From Erinaceus europaeus (Eukaryota; Chordata; Mammalia; Eulipotyphla; Erinaceidae), in assembly GCF_950295315.1 (NCBI RefSeq), contig NC_080180.1, positions 64,861,411-64,925,410 on the forward strand: a stretch of 64,000 nucleotides of DNA, in the 5' to 3' direction. Made by a program: the position numbers and the translations under genes. The notes beneath the pieces were generated by a model, which did not search any database, had not been told where the DNA came from, and worked only from the letters and a program-made list of their open reading frames with translations. Shown piece after piece: positions 10,887 through 22,247 of the stretch. Every line of letters begins with the position of its first letter. Position 1 is the stretch's first letter.

Positions 10887-11649
10887 AATGGCAAAGTACT
10901 AAGAAGAAATGCCAGAGATAATAAGATACATTTAAAATAAAATACAAAAGTCATAGTAAAAAATTTTTTTCTAAAAAAATATTTGTTCTTTTAAACACCA
11001 AAATATGACAAAAAGAGTAACATTTTAAAAATGCTAAATAACTACATAATTCACTGTAGGATATGTCATGATACGCAAGAACTTTACATCAATGAAATAA
11101 TATCAAGACATAATCACTGTATGTTGGAAAGTTAGCCAGATAGCCCCTCTCCTTCCCGAGTCAATCTGTCTCTGATTTCCTAGCATTTCAGGGGCAACAT
11201 TACATGACTTCTCAAAATTAATGCAGAACATCAACCTGAATTGAGCAATTTCATTCACAGATCCTTTCAATTTATATTTATTTCAGGTGTACTAAGTGTT
11301 GGACATGCTACTAATCCCTTGGGAGAAAAAGCAAGTTCTTCATAGTTCTAGATATTGATGGCAAACTAAATCTTCAGAACTGCAAAATCATTTCTAGATA
11401 ATTTAGATGAACATGGGGAAGAACCCTCAAACATCCCTTCCCATTTCAATGTTCTTTAAAATCTAAGGCTCTTTTTGATGACAATACACAGCTAAAAAAA
11501 TACTAATGTCAGCAATATAGCTTTTTATACAGAAATTTAAATTTCCTTACTGGTGTTATATATTAAATCATTCATTTTTACTGAATTATTATTTCAATTT
11601 GTAAGAATTATCTCACCAATAAAATTAGGTGGCCTCCACCATGATATTT
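10887..11649. other. Unique AT-rich sequence, nothing recognised
   Basis: Low-GC DNA with no long open frame and no repeat signature. Confidence 0.5.
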
Positions 11650-12520
11650 CTTTTTTTTTAATTTTTTATTTATAAAAAGGAAACATTGACTAAACTTCAC
11701 ACAATTCCCACCACCAGAACTCTGTATCCCATCCCCTCCCCTGATAGCTTTCCTATTCTTTATCCCTCCTGGGAGTATGGACCCAGGGTCATTGTGGGAT
11801 GCAGAAGGTGGAAGGTCTGGCTTCTGTAATTGCTTCCCCGCTGAACATGGGCGTTGACAGGTGGATCCATACTCCCAGCCTGTCGCTCTCTTTCCCTAGT
11901 GGGGCAGGAAGCAGGGCTCCAGGACACACTGATGGGGTTGTCTGTACAGGGAAGTCTGTTTGGCATCTTGTTAGCATCTGCAACCTGGTGGCTGAAAAGA
12001 GAGTTAACATACAAAGCCAAACAAGTGTTGACCAATCATGGACCTAAATGCTGGAATAGTGCAGATGAAGAGCTGGGGGGGTGGGGGGTGGTCTCTGTTT
12101 TGTAGATAGCTAGTAGGTATATTTTAGATATATTCAGAGGGCCTGTAGCTATACTAGTGTTTTGTTGTTGTTGTTTGTTTGTTTGTTTGTTTTGCCTGAG
12201 CCTGAAATCTGATATGCAGGTAGATCCTAATTATTGTCTGGAGAGATGATGTCATGGCTGGCAGAAGGACCAGAAAGCTGGATCAGGGAAGAGAGTAGCT
12301 CTCAAATATGGGAAAGCTGTATAAATATTGTTGATTGTAAACCCCATTGATTTGATGTGATCTGAGGCCCATATTCCGCTTAGAAGCCTATGTGACCTCT
12401 GTATTCTTGTAGATCTGAGCTCACATTCTGTGGTCATGAGTAGGAACATTCCAAGCTGCCCCAATATCAGGACCCATCTTCCTCAGGTGTAGCATAGAGT
12501 ATGTTGTCCAGCCTCCCTTC
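11650..12520 (-). mobile_element. 3U LINE 3'-UTR copy
   Basis: Second long 3U copy, reading from the reversed tail (TTTTTTATTTATAAAAAGG) to GAGTATGTTGTCCAGCC. It is collinear with 1181-2045 throughout, with a (TGTTTG)-type expansion at about 12160-12192. Confidence 0.75.
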
Positions 12521-12861
12521 TGAAGATGGAACATTCTCTACCATTGTTGATCCAAGTTGAGGGCAAGGTCCCACACCATGCTATTTCTAAAGGCATACCA
12601 ATGATTACAAATAATTTAGAAGAGATAGTATATTGTTACAAAATTCTGTTTCATTTGCTTTCTGAAACATCTACTTAAGTCACATCTCTGTAAATGAATA
12701 TCTCCCAATATCCTTTATCTAGACTTTACTCCAAACTTCTTACCTCATTAGCAAATTTTAAACAGTACAGCGAGTGCATGCATGCGATTCAGATATTCCC
12801 ACACTTTCAATTCCAGTATTGAGTTTAACAACTCCTTTTGCTCATTTGAATTTTTGATTAT
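12521..12861. other. Unique sequence, nothing recognised
   Basis: The first part, to about 12585, may be the further 5' end of the 3U element, but I have no second copy to confirm that. Confidence 0.4.
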
Positions 12862-13062
12862 AGGGTTGGGGAGACAGCATAATGGTTATGCAAAGAGATT
12901 GTCATGATTGAGGTCGAAAGTCTTAGCTTCAGTCCCCCACGCCATCCTAAATAAGAGCTGAGCAGTGCTTCTAAATGGATGGATGGATGGATGGATGGAT
13001 GGATGGATGGATGGATGGATGGATGGATGGATGGATGGATGAAACCTGGGTCTTTATACATA
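12862..13062 (+). mobile_element. D SINE with internal (GGAT)n array
   Basis: The head GACAGCATAATGGTTATGCA and a decayed box B are followed by GAGCAGTGCTTCTAAATGG, then about 17 GGAT units (12974-13041), then AACCTGGGTCTTTATACAT. The same order of parts recurs at 14056-14212. Confidence 0.7.
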
Positions 13063-14055
13063 ACCAGCTATAGACCTGTCAGCTACCTGAGTTGGAGAAA
13101 TCTTGTGTTAATCTAGTGGGTTGATGTTCTGTTTGCTTAGAATCACAAGAGGCCTGACAAAGTGCAACAAAAATTTGCTCTGTGAAGATTGAAAGGCAGG
13201 TGCCGATGATGTTGATATCATGAGGTCTGAGGAGTTATAGGAACATTTCTTGCTCTCAAATTATTTCTCTGAGCTAGAAGGCAAAATCATATACTGAAAA
13301 GTGTGCAGGGGAATCCTGAACTTAGACTTGAGAAGTAGAAATGATTTAAAATTGAAAAAGGAAAACAGAAATAGAATAAAAAGGTTCTGCTGAGTTTTGT
13401 TTATCCTAGGAAATGGACTTGCTGAATTCTCACTAATTGTACATGGCAATGTCACGTAAGCAACTTTACTAAACAGCCTATCTCAGAACACTTATGCATT
13501 TAAAAACCCAAGATATTAGTTTCCATCTAATCACAAATTAGAGAGGTGGTCACACTTGCCTGGTATGAACTCTTTAAAATGAGAAAATGTGACTACATGC
13601 TCTAATAATTGTACACCTTGGATATTAATAGGGTAAATCAGGTTAGAAAGGAAAAGAAATCAGCAGTTCCTGCAAGCTCACATTAATTCCACTCTCTTCA
13701 TCAAAGTGCGTTTTCAAACCCCTTTTTAATTAAGAATAAGTAATGAATCCAATCCATCAATGCCTTAAAGCATTTCTTATTGACCTTGATTACATGCAAA
13801 TCAATTACTAGTCATCTGTTTTTAAACAAAGACTTTGTTTTTCATATCATGTTTTGAAAGATGGTAGATATACTTTTAGTTCATTGGGTGAAATGTTTGC
13901 AATTATATGTGTATACAATCACATACATTGTCTAGATGTCTGTCTCTAAACAGGACATATACATATACTTCTGCATTTGTGTATGTACACACACATGCTG
14001 TGTCTATATAGCATGCAGGTGTGTCAATCCTAAACACATCTTCATAAGAAAACAT
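13063..14055. other. Unique AT-rich sequence, nothing recognised
   Basis: About 1 kb of low-GC DNA with no repeat signature and no long frame. Confidence 0.5.
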
Positions 14056-14212
14056 GTGTGTTCATGCTTGAGGCTCTAAAGTCTCAGGTTCAGTGCCGTC
14101 ATAAGTAAGAGTTGAGCAGGGCTTTCCTATGAATGAATGGGTGGGTGGATGAATGAATGAATGAATGAATGAATGAATGAATGAATGAATGGAACCTGGA
14201 TCTTTATACATG
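14056..14212 (+). mobile_element. D SINE fragment with (GAAT)n array
   Basis: The box-B half (GTCTCAGGTTCAGTGCCG) and GAGTTGAGCAGGGCTTTCC are followed by GAAT units to about 14190, then AACCTGGATCTTTATACAT. The sequence after the array is shared with the copy at 12862. Confidence 0.6.
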
Positions 14213-14331
14213 ACGTGAAAAACATGCCTGATTTTATATATATATGTTTGTATGGCTAGGAAACCACTCTTCAGGGATATACAGTGTGAGGGACTGAACT
14301 TGGGACCTCGCGCTTGCAAGTGCCATGTTCT
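14213..14331 (-). mobile_element. Old D/E SINE split by a LINE; TSD left copy
   Basis: Reversed tRNA-type sequence (ACTGAACTTGGGACCTCGCGC) that continues after the LINE at 15608-15645 (TCTACCCACTGAGTCTGCTCCC). The last 16 bp, GCAAGTGCCATGTTCT, are the left TSD of the inserted 3U element. Confidence 0.65.
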
Positions 14332-15607
14332 TTTTTTTTTTTTTAATTTAAGAAAGGATTAATGAACAAAACCATAGGGTAGGAGGGGTACAACTCCACA
14401 CAATTCCCACCACCCAATCTCCATATCCCACCTCCGCCCCTGATAGCTTTCCCATTCTCTATCCCTCTGGGAGCATGGACCCAGGGTCATTGTGGGTTGC
14501 AGAAGGTAGAAAGTCTGGCTTCTGTAATTGCTTCCCCGCTGAACATGGGCGTTGACTGGTCGGTCCATACTCCCAGTCTGCCTCTCTCTTTCCCTAGTAG
14601 GGTGGGTCTCTGGGGAAGCGGAGCTCCAGGACACATTGGTGGGGTCTTCAATCCAGGGATGTCTGGCCAGCATCCTGGTGGCATCTGGAACCTGGTGATT
14701 GAAAAGAGAGTTAACATACGAAGCCAAACAAATTGTTGAGCAATCATGGACCCAAAGCTTGGAATAGTGGAGAGGAAGTGTTAGGGAGGTACACACTGCA
14801 AACTCTAGTGTACTTCTGCTTTCAGGTATATATTTTGCAGTAGTTTATGGGTACGTGTGAACATAAGCTCTCTCTCACAGAAACTGGTGTATATCTAAGT
14901 TATGGGACTTTGTTAGAAAGTGAACCACCTGAGATGAAATTAGAGTATACTATGAAAGGAAAGGTCTCACCCGAGTAATGAAACTGAAGGGTTGTCATTC
15001 CACTCGTGAAGTCTCTGGACACAGTCTGAGGTGAAGCATGTTGAGGTGGCAATCGTTGCGTTGGTTAGGTTGTGATCGGCGGATGCAATATTATTTGGTA
15101 TGGATTGGGAGAGGCATACGGGAAAGTGGGCCCTATCCAAGGGTTCTAGGACTGGGGGAAGTAGGGGCTCTATAGTGGAGATGTGAGGTTCCTGCTGTCT
15201 TAGGGTTCAAAAAGACGATCGATAGTTATCATCACATTATTTGGTAATTGGGTTAACTTTGAAAAGTCCTTTTGTTATGGTTTGCTGTACAGTACCCAGT
15301 ATCTTGTATATAGCTGTGCTATTGGATGCTTCTAATCTACTTGGTCTAGGCTTTTGAGAGAGTCTGCATATCAAATACACAGCCTATATATTAAAAATAT
15401 TCAGTTTGTGTTTTGAAAAACTTTAAGACATACAATTGATTTTCCCCCTCTCATATTAATCAACTAGTGATTTATATGTCTACATTTTGCTAGGAGTGTA
15501 CATAAACACCATCCCCACCACCAAAAGACTGTGACCCATCCCTCCCACCCATACCAAGGAAGCTACATGTCTACCCCTCACCACAGGGTTTTTACTTTGG
15601 TGCCCTA
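14332..15607 (-). mobile_element. 3U LINE insertion bounded by 16-bp TSD
   Basis: GCAAGTGCCATGTTCT occurs at 14316-14331 and 15608-15623, so both ends of this 1.28-kb insert are fixed. The poly-T end is on the left (minus orientation). The first 450 bp match the other 3U copies. The remainder supplies upstream 3U sequence, part of which (about 14835-15025) recurs at 8565-8772. No ORF2 is visible, which implies either an unusually long 3' UTR or an internally deleted element. Confidence 0.85.
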
Positions 15608-15645
15608 GCAAGTGCCATGTTCTACCCACTGAGTCTGCTCCCTTG

Positions 15646-16889
15646 TTGCCTTGATATTCTTTCTTTCTTTTTTTTTTTTAACCATAGTCTACAATGGTCA
15701 ACTCAATAAAAGACATTTCATCTGTAAATGCAGAAAGAAAATCAGAAAGCACTGCACTTATTTTCATTAGTGGGATTCAGATGATATGATTTCAGTGTGG
15801 TTGTTCTGTCCTGGGCATCATTAATGTGCATTGCTTATTTCTGTTAGACAGAGAGACAGAGGGAAAGTACTCAGAGCACTATGCTCTGGGGCTTCAAACC
15901 TGGGATTGTGCCCTAGTCTGGAGCTGTTTAAGAACTCACAGCCTAGATTCTATTCTATCACTTTTGTCAAGAAAAAATAACTTTCAGCACCTAGAAGTGT
16001 AACTTAGAACTTCTGTCCCCATGACTTGGAGTATGTCAGACTTTGGTCATTTGTGTGTATGTTTTTATTCCGTCTCAAATTTGTACTAAACAGAATCTTT
16101 CATGTGAGCAGATGGCACAAGTAGACCCCTTCTTCAAGATCACTAAAGATTCTCCCCCAGAAAATAGGTGGTGTTGTGTCTAATTCCATTCCCAACTCAA
16201 TTCAATTAAGTTCAGTTCTCTTTTAGATAACAGAACTGATCTGAGTTTTTAGATTAACCTCAGGAAATTCCCATGATCACGTGATTTTAGGCAGCAATGC
16301 TAGTCCAATTTGGACTGAGCTCAGAGAATCCTGCTGTCCATTATGCCGTTATCTGATAGTTTTCTCTAAAATGCACGGGACTAGCCTAATGTATACATTA
16401 AGATTTTGTTCCAAGTCTGACTTTCCTTAAATCCATGTCAACTCTTTCAGCAAAGAGACTTTTTACTAGATTGGAAGAGTTTAAGAAATTGTGGTCTGAG
16501 AGCTGATTTCAATTATGCTTTTCCCAAGTACTCCTTGGGCCATCCTTTCCTTCCTTGTATCTTCTGCAGATTCCTCAGCGGTTAGCTTTGCACTGTGCCA
16601 ACACAGCGAATGTCCTAGCCAGGACTGAGCATTTAAGGTTTATGTTCATGCTGGACTCTATTCTGCTTGAATCAATATTCATTTCAAAGTGCTTATTTTG
16701 TTCAAAATGTTTCACCTCCATCTTGTTCTGAATCCATTTGTAGTTACTACTGGCATAGTTTCAAAACACCTAAACGCAAGGCACTTTTGTGCTGAAGTTG
16801 AAGTCCCTTCTTTGACTCTGCACTAACCAACCCAGATGAGGTGACTACTCCACACTTACTGTGCATGATAATTTCAAGAATGGATATGG
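15646..16889. other. Mostly unique sequence with a faint SINE relic
   Basis: At about 15835-15965 there is a faint minus-strand SINE relic (GACAGAGAGACAGAGGG, then CTTCAAACCTGGG). The rest, to the candidate polyadenylation site, is AT-rich single-copy DNA. Confidence 0.4.
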
Positions 16890-18347
16890 CTTTTAGTTAA
16901 CAAAAAGAAATCTTTATTTGTGATTTGTACAAAGCACAGTTGTGAAATGAACTTTTCCTTAAGTCACAGCCGTTGGGATAGTGAAACTGCATGCACATAG
17001 CCTCTCAGTGTAATATTTCTTAGAGTTGTTTCTTTTAAATAGAGGTACTGACACATACAGCCACTCAAAGCTTCCTGCTGCTGCTAAGATTGTGACCATT
17101 TTAAATCCTCTAGATGGGTCTGACACCACACAAAACACTCTTCCTGTGCAGAATGGCCCCTTGTCTGTCACCCAGCTCTCTGTGGAGGTGAAGATTGCCA
17201 CCTGGGTTTTCTATTGACTTTCTAACATGTCACTTCCTCCTCTTGGCTGCCATGTTATAGTGACAGATGGGCAGACAATTCCATCATCAATGTTCACTGT
17301 GTTTTACCATTTGGGGCCAGGTGTCATCTTCGGGGAAGAGATCTAAAGCTTTTGTCACAGAATATTTCTCTTGTTTCACTTAACATCTACTCCTCACCTT
17401 TTGGCATTGAAAGAATAAAAAAAACCCAAACTGATAAGCCTATCAGAGCTTCCCTGGCAGAGCTTCCCTGTTACCAAGCAAACTGTGCAGTTATAAAGAC
17501 CCTTCAGTAGCCTGTCAGAAACTGACATGGCCGGGTAAGGTGCTGCTCACTTCTGTATCTCGCTTTGGATTGATGTGTGTTCACTTTTATATCCTTCAGT
17601 TCCATGTAACATTTGGCCTTTCATGTTCTCAGCTTAAGCTACGGGGAATTCAAAGCTATTTCAAAGCTTCATTATACCAATCTGCATATAAAAGGCTGTA
17701 TGTCCTACAAAGGGCTCCATGGAAAAGAAACTCTTTCAAAGAAGAAAATTAGAATTCCCACAACCGAAATTCATTCAAGTTGATACATTTTTAATCTGAT
17801 GAGAACAGTTCTTTTTTTTTTTTTTTTCAAGATGACAGAGGATTAATCCAGAAAAAATTGTCCAGATTTTTCGTGAGGTTGGGGGACTGGGGCGGGGGAG
17901 GGGTGAGGAGGAGAGGCCTGAAAATTTAAGAGGAAAGCAAAAGAAATGGACGGTACATGTACGTTATACCAATCATTTGTGAAAACGGCCACAGTGCACC
18001 AGAAAAATCAATACTTCATATCGCCGCGGCAGACAGTAGGTTCTCAGTTATATATTGCATTAGTTTCTTTTCGCAGAGTAACAATATAGGCGAGCGCACA
18101 GCAGCTTATAATCACAAACACAGATTATCTCATCCTTGGCTTGGTTCGAAACTCTGAAGGTAGCTTCCTGGGTGCCTCTGGCCACAGTCTCTCCGGAGTC
18201 AGCAGCCAAGTTCTAGTCCACGACCACAGTTTCATTTGTAGACACAACTTGGGGGTAGTCTGTTTCCTCGTTCCCCCCACATGGTGGTGGACAGGCTGCC
18301 ATCTCCTGCCCCACGGGGCTCTCCACACAGCTGTCTCCAGGAGATCT
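16890..18347 (-). other. Candidate 3'-terminal exon of an unidentified gene
   Basis: On the minus strand a splice-acceptor-like sequence (TTTTTTTACAG) ends at 18348. It is followed by a 135-nt open end (18213-18347), about 1.3 kb without long frames, and AATAAA at 16918-16913 with a T-rich element just downstream. This is the expected order for a last exon and 3' UTR. CpG dinucleotides are frequent from 17950 to 18560, unlike the surrounding DNA. A 17-nt A-run at about 17814-17830 within the UTR-like part could instead mark an old processed copy. No SINE interrupts the 1.46 kb. Confidence 0.35.
18213..18347 (-). CDS. Candidate terminal coding segment, 44 residues
   Basis: Read in phase 0 from the acceptor, the peptide begins RSPGDSCVESPVGQEM and ends NEETDYPQVVSTNETVVVD before a TAG at 18213-18215. 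It is polar and acidic, with two cysteines in ACPPPCGG, and looks like the C-terminal end of a cytoplasmic tail. I do not recognise the family. The other two frames are also open for long stretches after the acceptor, so the frame choice is uncertain; this one is favoured by its composition and phase. The nearest upstream same-strand candidate is at 31538-31675, which ends in the same phase. Confidence 0.3.
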   Translation of the reverse strand, partial: RSPGDSCVESPVGQEMAACPPPCGGNEETDYPQVVSTNETVVVD

Positions 18348-19064
18348 CTGTAAAAAAATTTGGAAGAGAATGATCTGGAAATCAGAGCATAGCGTTAGTC
18401 CGACGTCAAAAGGATCACCTCTCACTGCTACCGCATTCTGATTCTTAGAAGTGGGCCTCGGAGCCTCCTCTCCATTCAGAGACCCAAGAGGGCTTCATGG
18501 CGTGTATCCCAAGAGATGAGCATCACTGTCAAGCGGTGTAGGGGTGACCCACCCCCACCGTGCACATGCGGGCTACTTAGCTTTCAGTACTTGTTTCTAT
18601 TACAGTGGACTTTCCAAAACACAAGTCCTGGAAGTGTGGTTTGATTGACTCATTCTTAAAGGAGTTTCACTTTCAAATGTAAAACTTTTCTTAAAGGAAG
18701 ATTCTTTTATTTGTAGAGGATAGAGCATGAGCACCAGAGAGGGAGGACTCTGACACTCAGCGGTGCTGGGGACTGAGCTGAGACACCCTGTGACACTGGG
18801 CGCACAGATTCTGAGGCTGTGCCCCACGACACATTATACTAAAACAAATTGACTTCTTCTGCCCAAATCCTGTACTTTCATGTGTTCCGAAGCCATCTCT
18901 CAATAGCGCCTTGCTAGTTCTTAAAGGTTGAGTCACTCGAGACGGATGAAGTGCTGCGACTTGAAGCTTGAAAACAGTAGTTGTAATTATTATTATTATG
19001 AAAAAAAATCAGAATAATGATTTTTTTAAATAATGGGACAGACCATTTTACATTAATAATGGTG
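18348..19064. other. Unique sequence, partly CpG-rich
   Basis: If the terminal exon is real, this is its upstream intron. CpGs persist to about 18560 and then the DNA becomes AT-rich. No further exon was recognised. Confidence 0.4.
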
Positions 19065-19300
19065 TGTCCCATTCCACCCAAACTTCCTCTGCCAAGATTC
19101 CTGCTCAAGAGAAAGAAGATGAATTCATTCACTCACTTCTAAAATTTGGCTAAATGAAAGTCAAAATTAAAGATTTGCAAGAACAAGACAACCAAAGAGG
19201 AAAATTACTGTGACTGTACTTTAAAAGTTTGGAAAGAGATCAGCAAGTTGTAAAGGAGTTAGTAGTTTTGAAAATATTTTATGCTTTCCTAGTAATGAAT
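19065..19300. repeat. Direct duplication, left copy
   Basis: 236 bp starting TGTCCCATTCCACCCAAACT and ending CTTTCCTAGTAATGAAT. It matches 20241-20480 in the same orientation, with roughly ten substitutions and one 4-bp indel by eye. It does not match any SINE or LINE seen elsewhere in the window. Confidence 0.9.
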
Positions 19301-19782
19301 TTAAAAAGCCCCAATAGACAGGATTGTGTAGATTCTAGAGATGACAAAATACTTAGCACAGAAGTTATGTAACATATGGTTATCCTGGTCCAAACAGGGG
19401 AAATGCAGCTGCCTGTGCCAGCTCTTAATTACCAGCTCATTAACACCCAGGTGTCAACTGCTGGTGGCAAAGGCAATACCCAAATGGCCCTGTTTCTGTC
19501 ATGCACTATGTAATTAAATTGACCTCAAGTACAGAAGCTTGCATGTTGCCTGATACTATTAGGACAGGAATTCCAGACACTGCTCAGAGAAGAGTGACAT
19601 GAGGAAAGCAATGCAGACAGAGGGAAGCTCTCTTGGACTTTGCATCATATCTGTAAGGACAGCCTCAACCACAACTGGGTCAGCAATCACCATGTTAGTC
19701 CACTTCAAATGCAATAACGTATATCATAGGTTTCATGTTGGCACTATTGAGATGAAATTCTGTAAGAAATCAAAATAAGGTT
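19301..19782. other. Unique sequence between duplicated blocks
   Basis: Single-copy AT-rich DNA. It is not part of the duplicated unit, because the second copy is followed by different sequence. Confidence 0.5.
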
Positions 19783-19862
19783 GTGGAGTTGTACCCCTCC
19801 TAGCCTACGGTTTTGTTAATGTCTCCTTTAAAAAAATAATTAATTAAAAATTTAAAAAATAA
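19783..19862 (+). mobile_element. 3U LINE 3' end, about 80 bp
   Basis: GGAGTTGTACCCCTCCTAGC and TACGGTTTTGTTAATGTCTCC match the 3' terminus of the 3U family in plus orientation, followed by an A-rich tail. It is the shortest 3U copy in the window. Confidence 0.65.
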
Positions 19863-20025
19863 ATCAAAATAAGGATAAAGTTGTTATAAATCAAAAGCAA
19901 AAGATGACACCTTCTTAGTTGTGTTTAAGGAAACTGGAATTACATAATGCTATTCTTGGAATTTCATTTATTTCTATGTAATTTACATTTCACCATAAAT
20001 TCAGCAATTTGGTCCAGAGTCAAAC

Positions 20026-20131
20026 ATTTCAATGCTTTTTTTTTTTAATATTTATTTATTTTCCCTTTTGTTGTCCTTGTTGTTTAACATTGTTGTGGTT
20101 ATTGATGTCATTGTTGTTATTTCAATGCTTT
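20026..20131 (-). mobile_element. 80-bp 5'-truncated A SINE with TSD
   Basis: ATTTCAATGCTTT is repeated at 20026-20038 and 20119-20131. The insert 20039-20118 is only the tail end of an A SINE in reverse. It is the second truncated insertion of this kind, after 7440-7536. Confidence 0.85.
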
Positions 20132-20240
20132 CTACATAGCCCTGACAGCAGCATAAAATTACTAGCAAGAATGCCACATTCTAACTCTATAACTGAGGCT
20201 CAGATTTCTTTGTGGTATTTTCTATGATTTCCACAAGGTT

Positions 20241-20480
20241 TGTCCCATTCCACCCAAACTTCCTCTGCCAAGATTCCTGCTAAAGAGAGAGAAGATGAAT
20301 TCATTCACTCACTTCTAAAATTTGGCTAAATAACAGTCAAAATTAAAGACAGATTTGCAAGAACAAGACAACCAAGTAGGAAAATTAGTGTGACTATACT
20401 TTAAAAGTTTGGAAAGAGATCAGCAAGTTGTAAAGGAGTTAGTAGTTTTGAAAATATTTTATGCTTTCCTAGTAATAAAT
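20241..20480. repeat. Direct duplication, right copy
   Basis: Partner of 19065-19300 at an offset of 1,176 bp. It carries a 4-bp insertion (AAAGACAGATTTG against AAAGATTTG) and stops shortly before the (CA)n run at 20500. Confidence 0.9.
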
Positions 20481-20497
20481 CAATAGGAAACTGGAGT

Positions 20498-20499
<2 letters not shown>

Positions 20500-20547
<48 letters not shown>
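20500..20547. repeat. (CA)n microsatellite
   Basis: Uninterrupted CA dinucleotides, about 24 units. It lies 20 bp past the end of the right duplicated block. Confidence 0.98.
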
Positions 20548-20549
<2 letters not shown>

Positions 20550-21963
20550 CCCAAGGCTCCAGGATGACTGGATGAGTTCATTTTGAAGTGGGAGTGAATA
20601 TAAAAATCACAAGAATTAAAGGTGTCAACTAGAAGCAATCTGACTTCATAAATGGTCTTATCAGCTGCACATAGGGAGATAATCAGTGACCTCTCAGGTC
20701 AGGAAACAGAAGACATCAGTAATATCTAGATTGCCAGACAGCAAGTAGTTAAATGTTTGGTTATTAGAACGTGAAATCCTTACATACTGACTCTCCAAAG
20801 ATCTTTACCTACTTAGCTTTTTGACTGCAAGTACCTAATCTTACACCTCCAGACAAAAGACTAAAGATATTTCTCTTGCTTCTCTAACTAGCCCAAGAAG
20901 AAACATATGTCTCTGACTTTGACATCAGGGGACATATAGATCATAGTCAACAGAGCCTACGTTCTGCATTTTGGCGTACCTTCCTGAGCTAGGAGCAGAT
21001 AGTGAGGTAGCCAAGTTTCACGAGGCACTTGCAAGTTCTCTCTAAGATAACTTCTGGAGAGAGTTACTTTTTAGGGATGAAGACATTCTCCTGAGAGAGA
21101 CGCCTTAGGCAGACATCATAAGGGCGTCACAAAGGGGGATGCAAAATTGGGGTAGGGCGATCACGTCACGTAGCACCAGGCCCGCCAGCATGGTCAGTCT
21201 CTGAGCGTCCTTTGATTCACTGACAGTGGTGTCATCTCTGACTCTGTCAAGACACAGCAGTGGAAGTACTGAGTGCATATAATGTTTGCACATCTTGTAG
21301 ATCTTCTTTTGCTTTCTGGAAGCAGTATCTTATGAAGTTACAAATTCTAAGTCAACTCTTTTGTGGAACTACTTAAAATCCAGCTAACCTTTGATGAGGA
21401 CCAGCAAAAAAAAAAAAACAACAACAAAAAAACAAATCATCATCTATCAACTGAAATCAAATTTAAGAAGTTCACAGAGGATGTATGTGAGCAGATATTA
21501 GAATGCTAGCAGACACCAGAAACTTCACCTTATTCTTCTGACATCTCTCCCGCTCCCTCTTGGTCCTCAGTTATCTGAAGCTTGTGGTAAGAAATACTTT
21601 GAGCACTGAGTATTAACTATCTAGGATCCGGAGGATGGGGAGGGACACAGAGGGTCCTCCTACAGAGGATTCTTAGCGATATGTCTTGAAATTCTGCAGA
21701 GAGCAAACTGTCCTGTCCTGGCCCTTGTGTTCTGGTGATTTACCAGATCACTGAAGGCAGCTGGACATATGTGGGACCAAACGTCTTCTTTATCTCCCTG
21801 ATGAACAACTCATGCTCTTTCCGAGAAGAATCCCAGACACTGAACTGAGAGTAAAATAATGAAAAGAAACTCATTTTCCATGCCCCAATCCTTGACTCTT
21901 GAAATAGTTGGCCCTTTGAGGAGAGCACACCGAAATTTGGCATTTTTAGAAACAAGGGAGTTT
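20548..21963. other. Unique sequence, no gene seen
   Basis: About 1.4 kb with an A-run at 21405-21435. Some CpGs cluster at 21100-21190, but no exon structure was recognised. Confidence 0.45.
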
Positions 21964-22247
21964 AAGAAGTTTCTCTTAGGGAGTCGGGCGGTAGCGCAGC
22001 GGGTTAAGTGCATGTGGTGCAAAGCACAAGGACCGGTGAAAGGATCCCGGTTCGAGCCCCCGGTTCCCCACCTGCAGTGGGGGAGTCGCTTCACAGGTGG
22101 TGATGCAGGTCTGTCTTTCTCTCCGCCTCTCTCCATTTCTCTCTGTCCTATCCAGCAACAACATCAATAACAACTACTACAACAACAATAAAACAACAAG
22201 GGCAACAAAAGGGAATAAATAAATATTTTTAAAAAAGAAGTTTCTCT
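21964..22247 (+). mobile_element. A-short SINE with 13-bp TSD
   Basis: AAGAAGTTTCTCT at 21964-21976 and 22235-22247 flanks a copy starting GGGAGTCGGGCGGTAGCGCA. Box A and box B are intact and the head is close to consensus. The body has lost part of the CTCTCTGTC tract. Confidence 0.93.

Noticed and set aside
12858..13061. Frame with repeated Ile-His-Pro-Ser units
   Set aside because: Translation of the (GGAT)n array.
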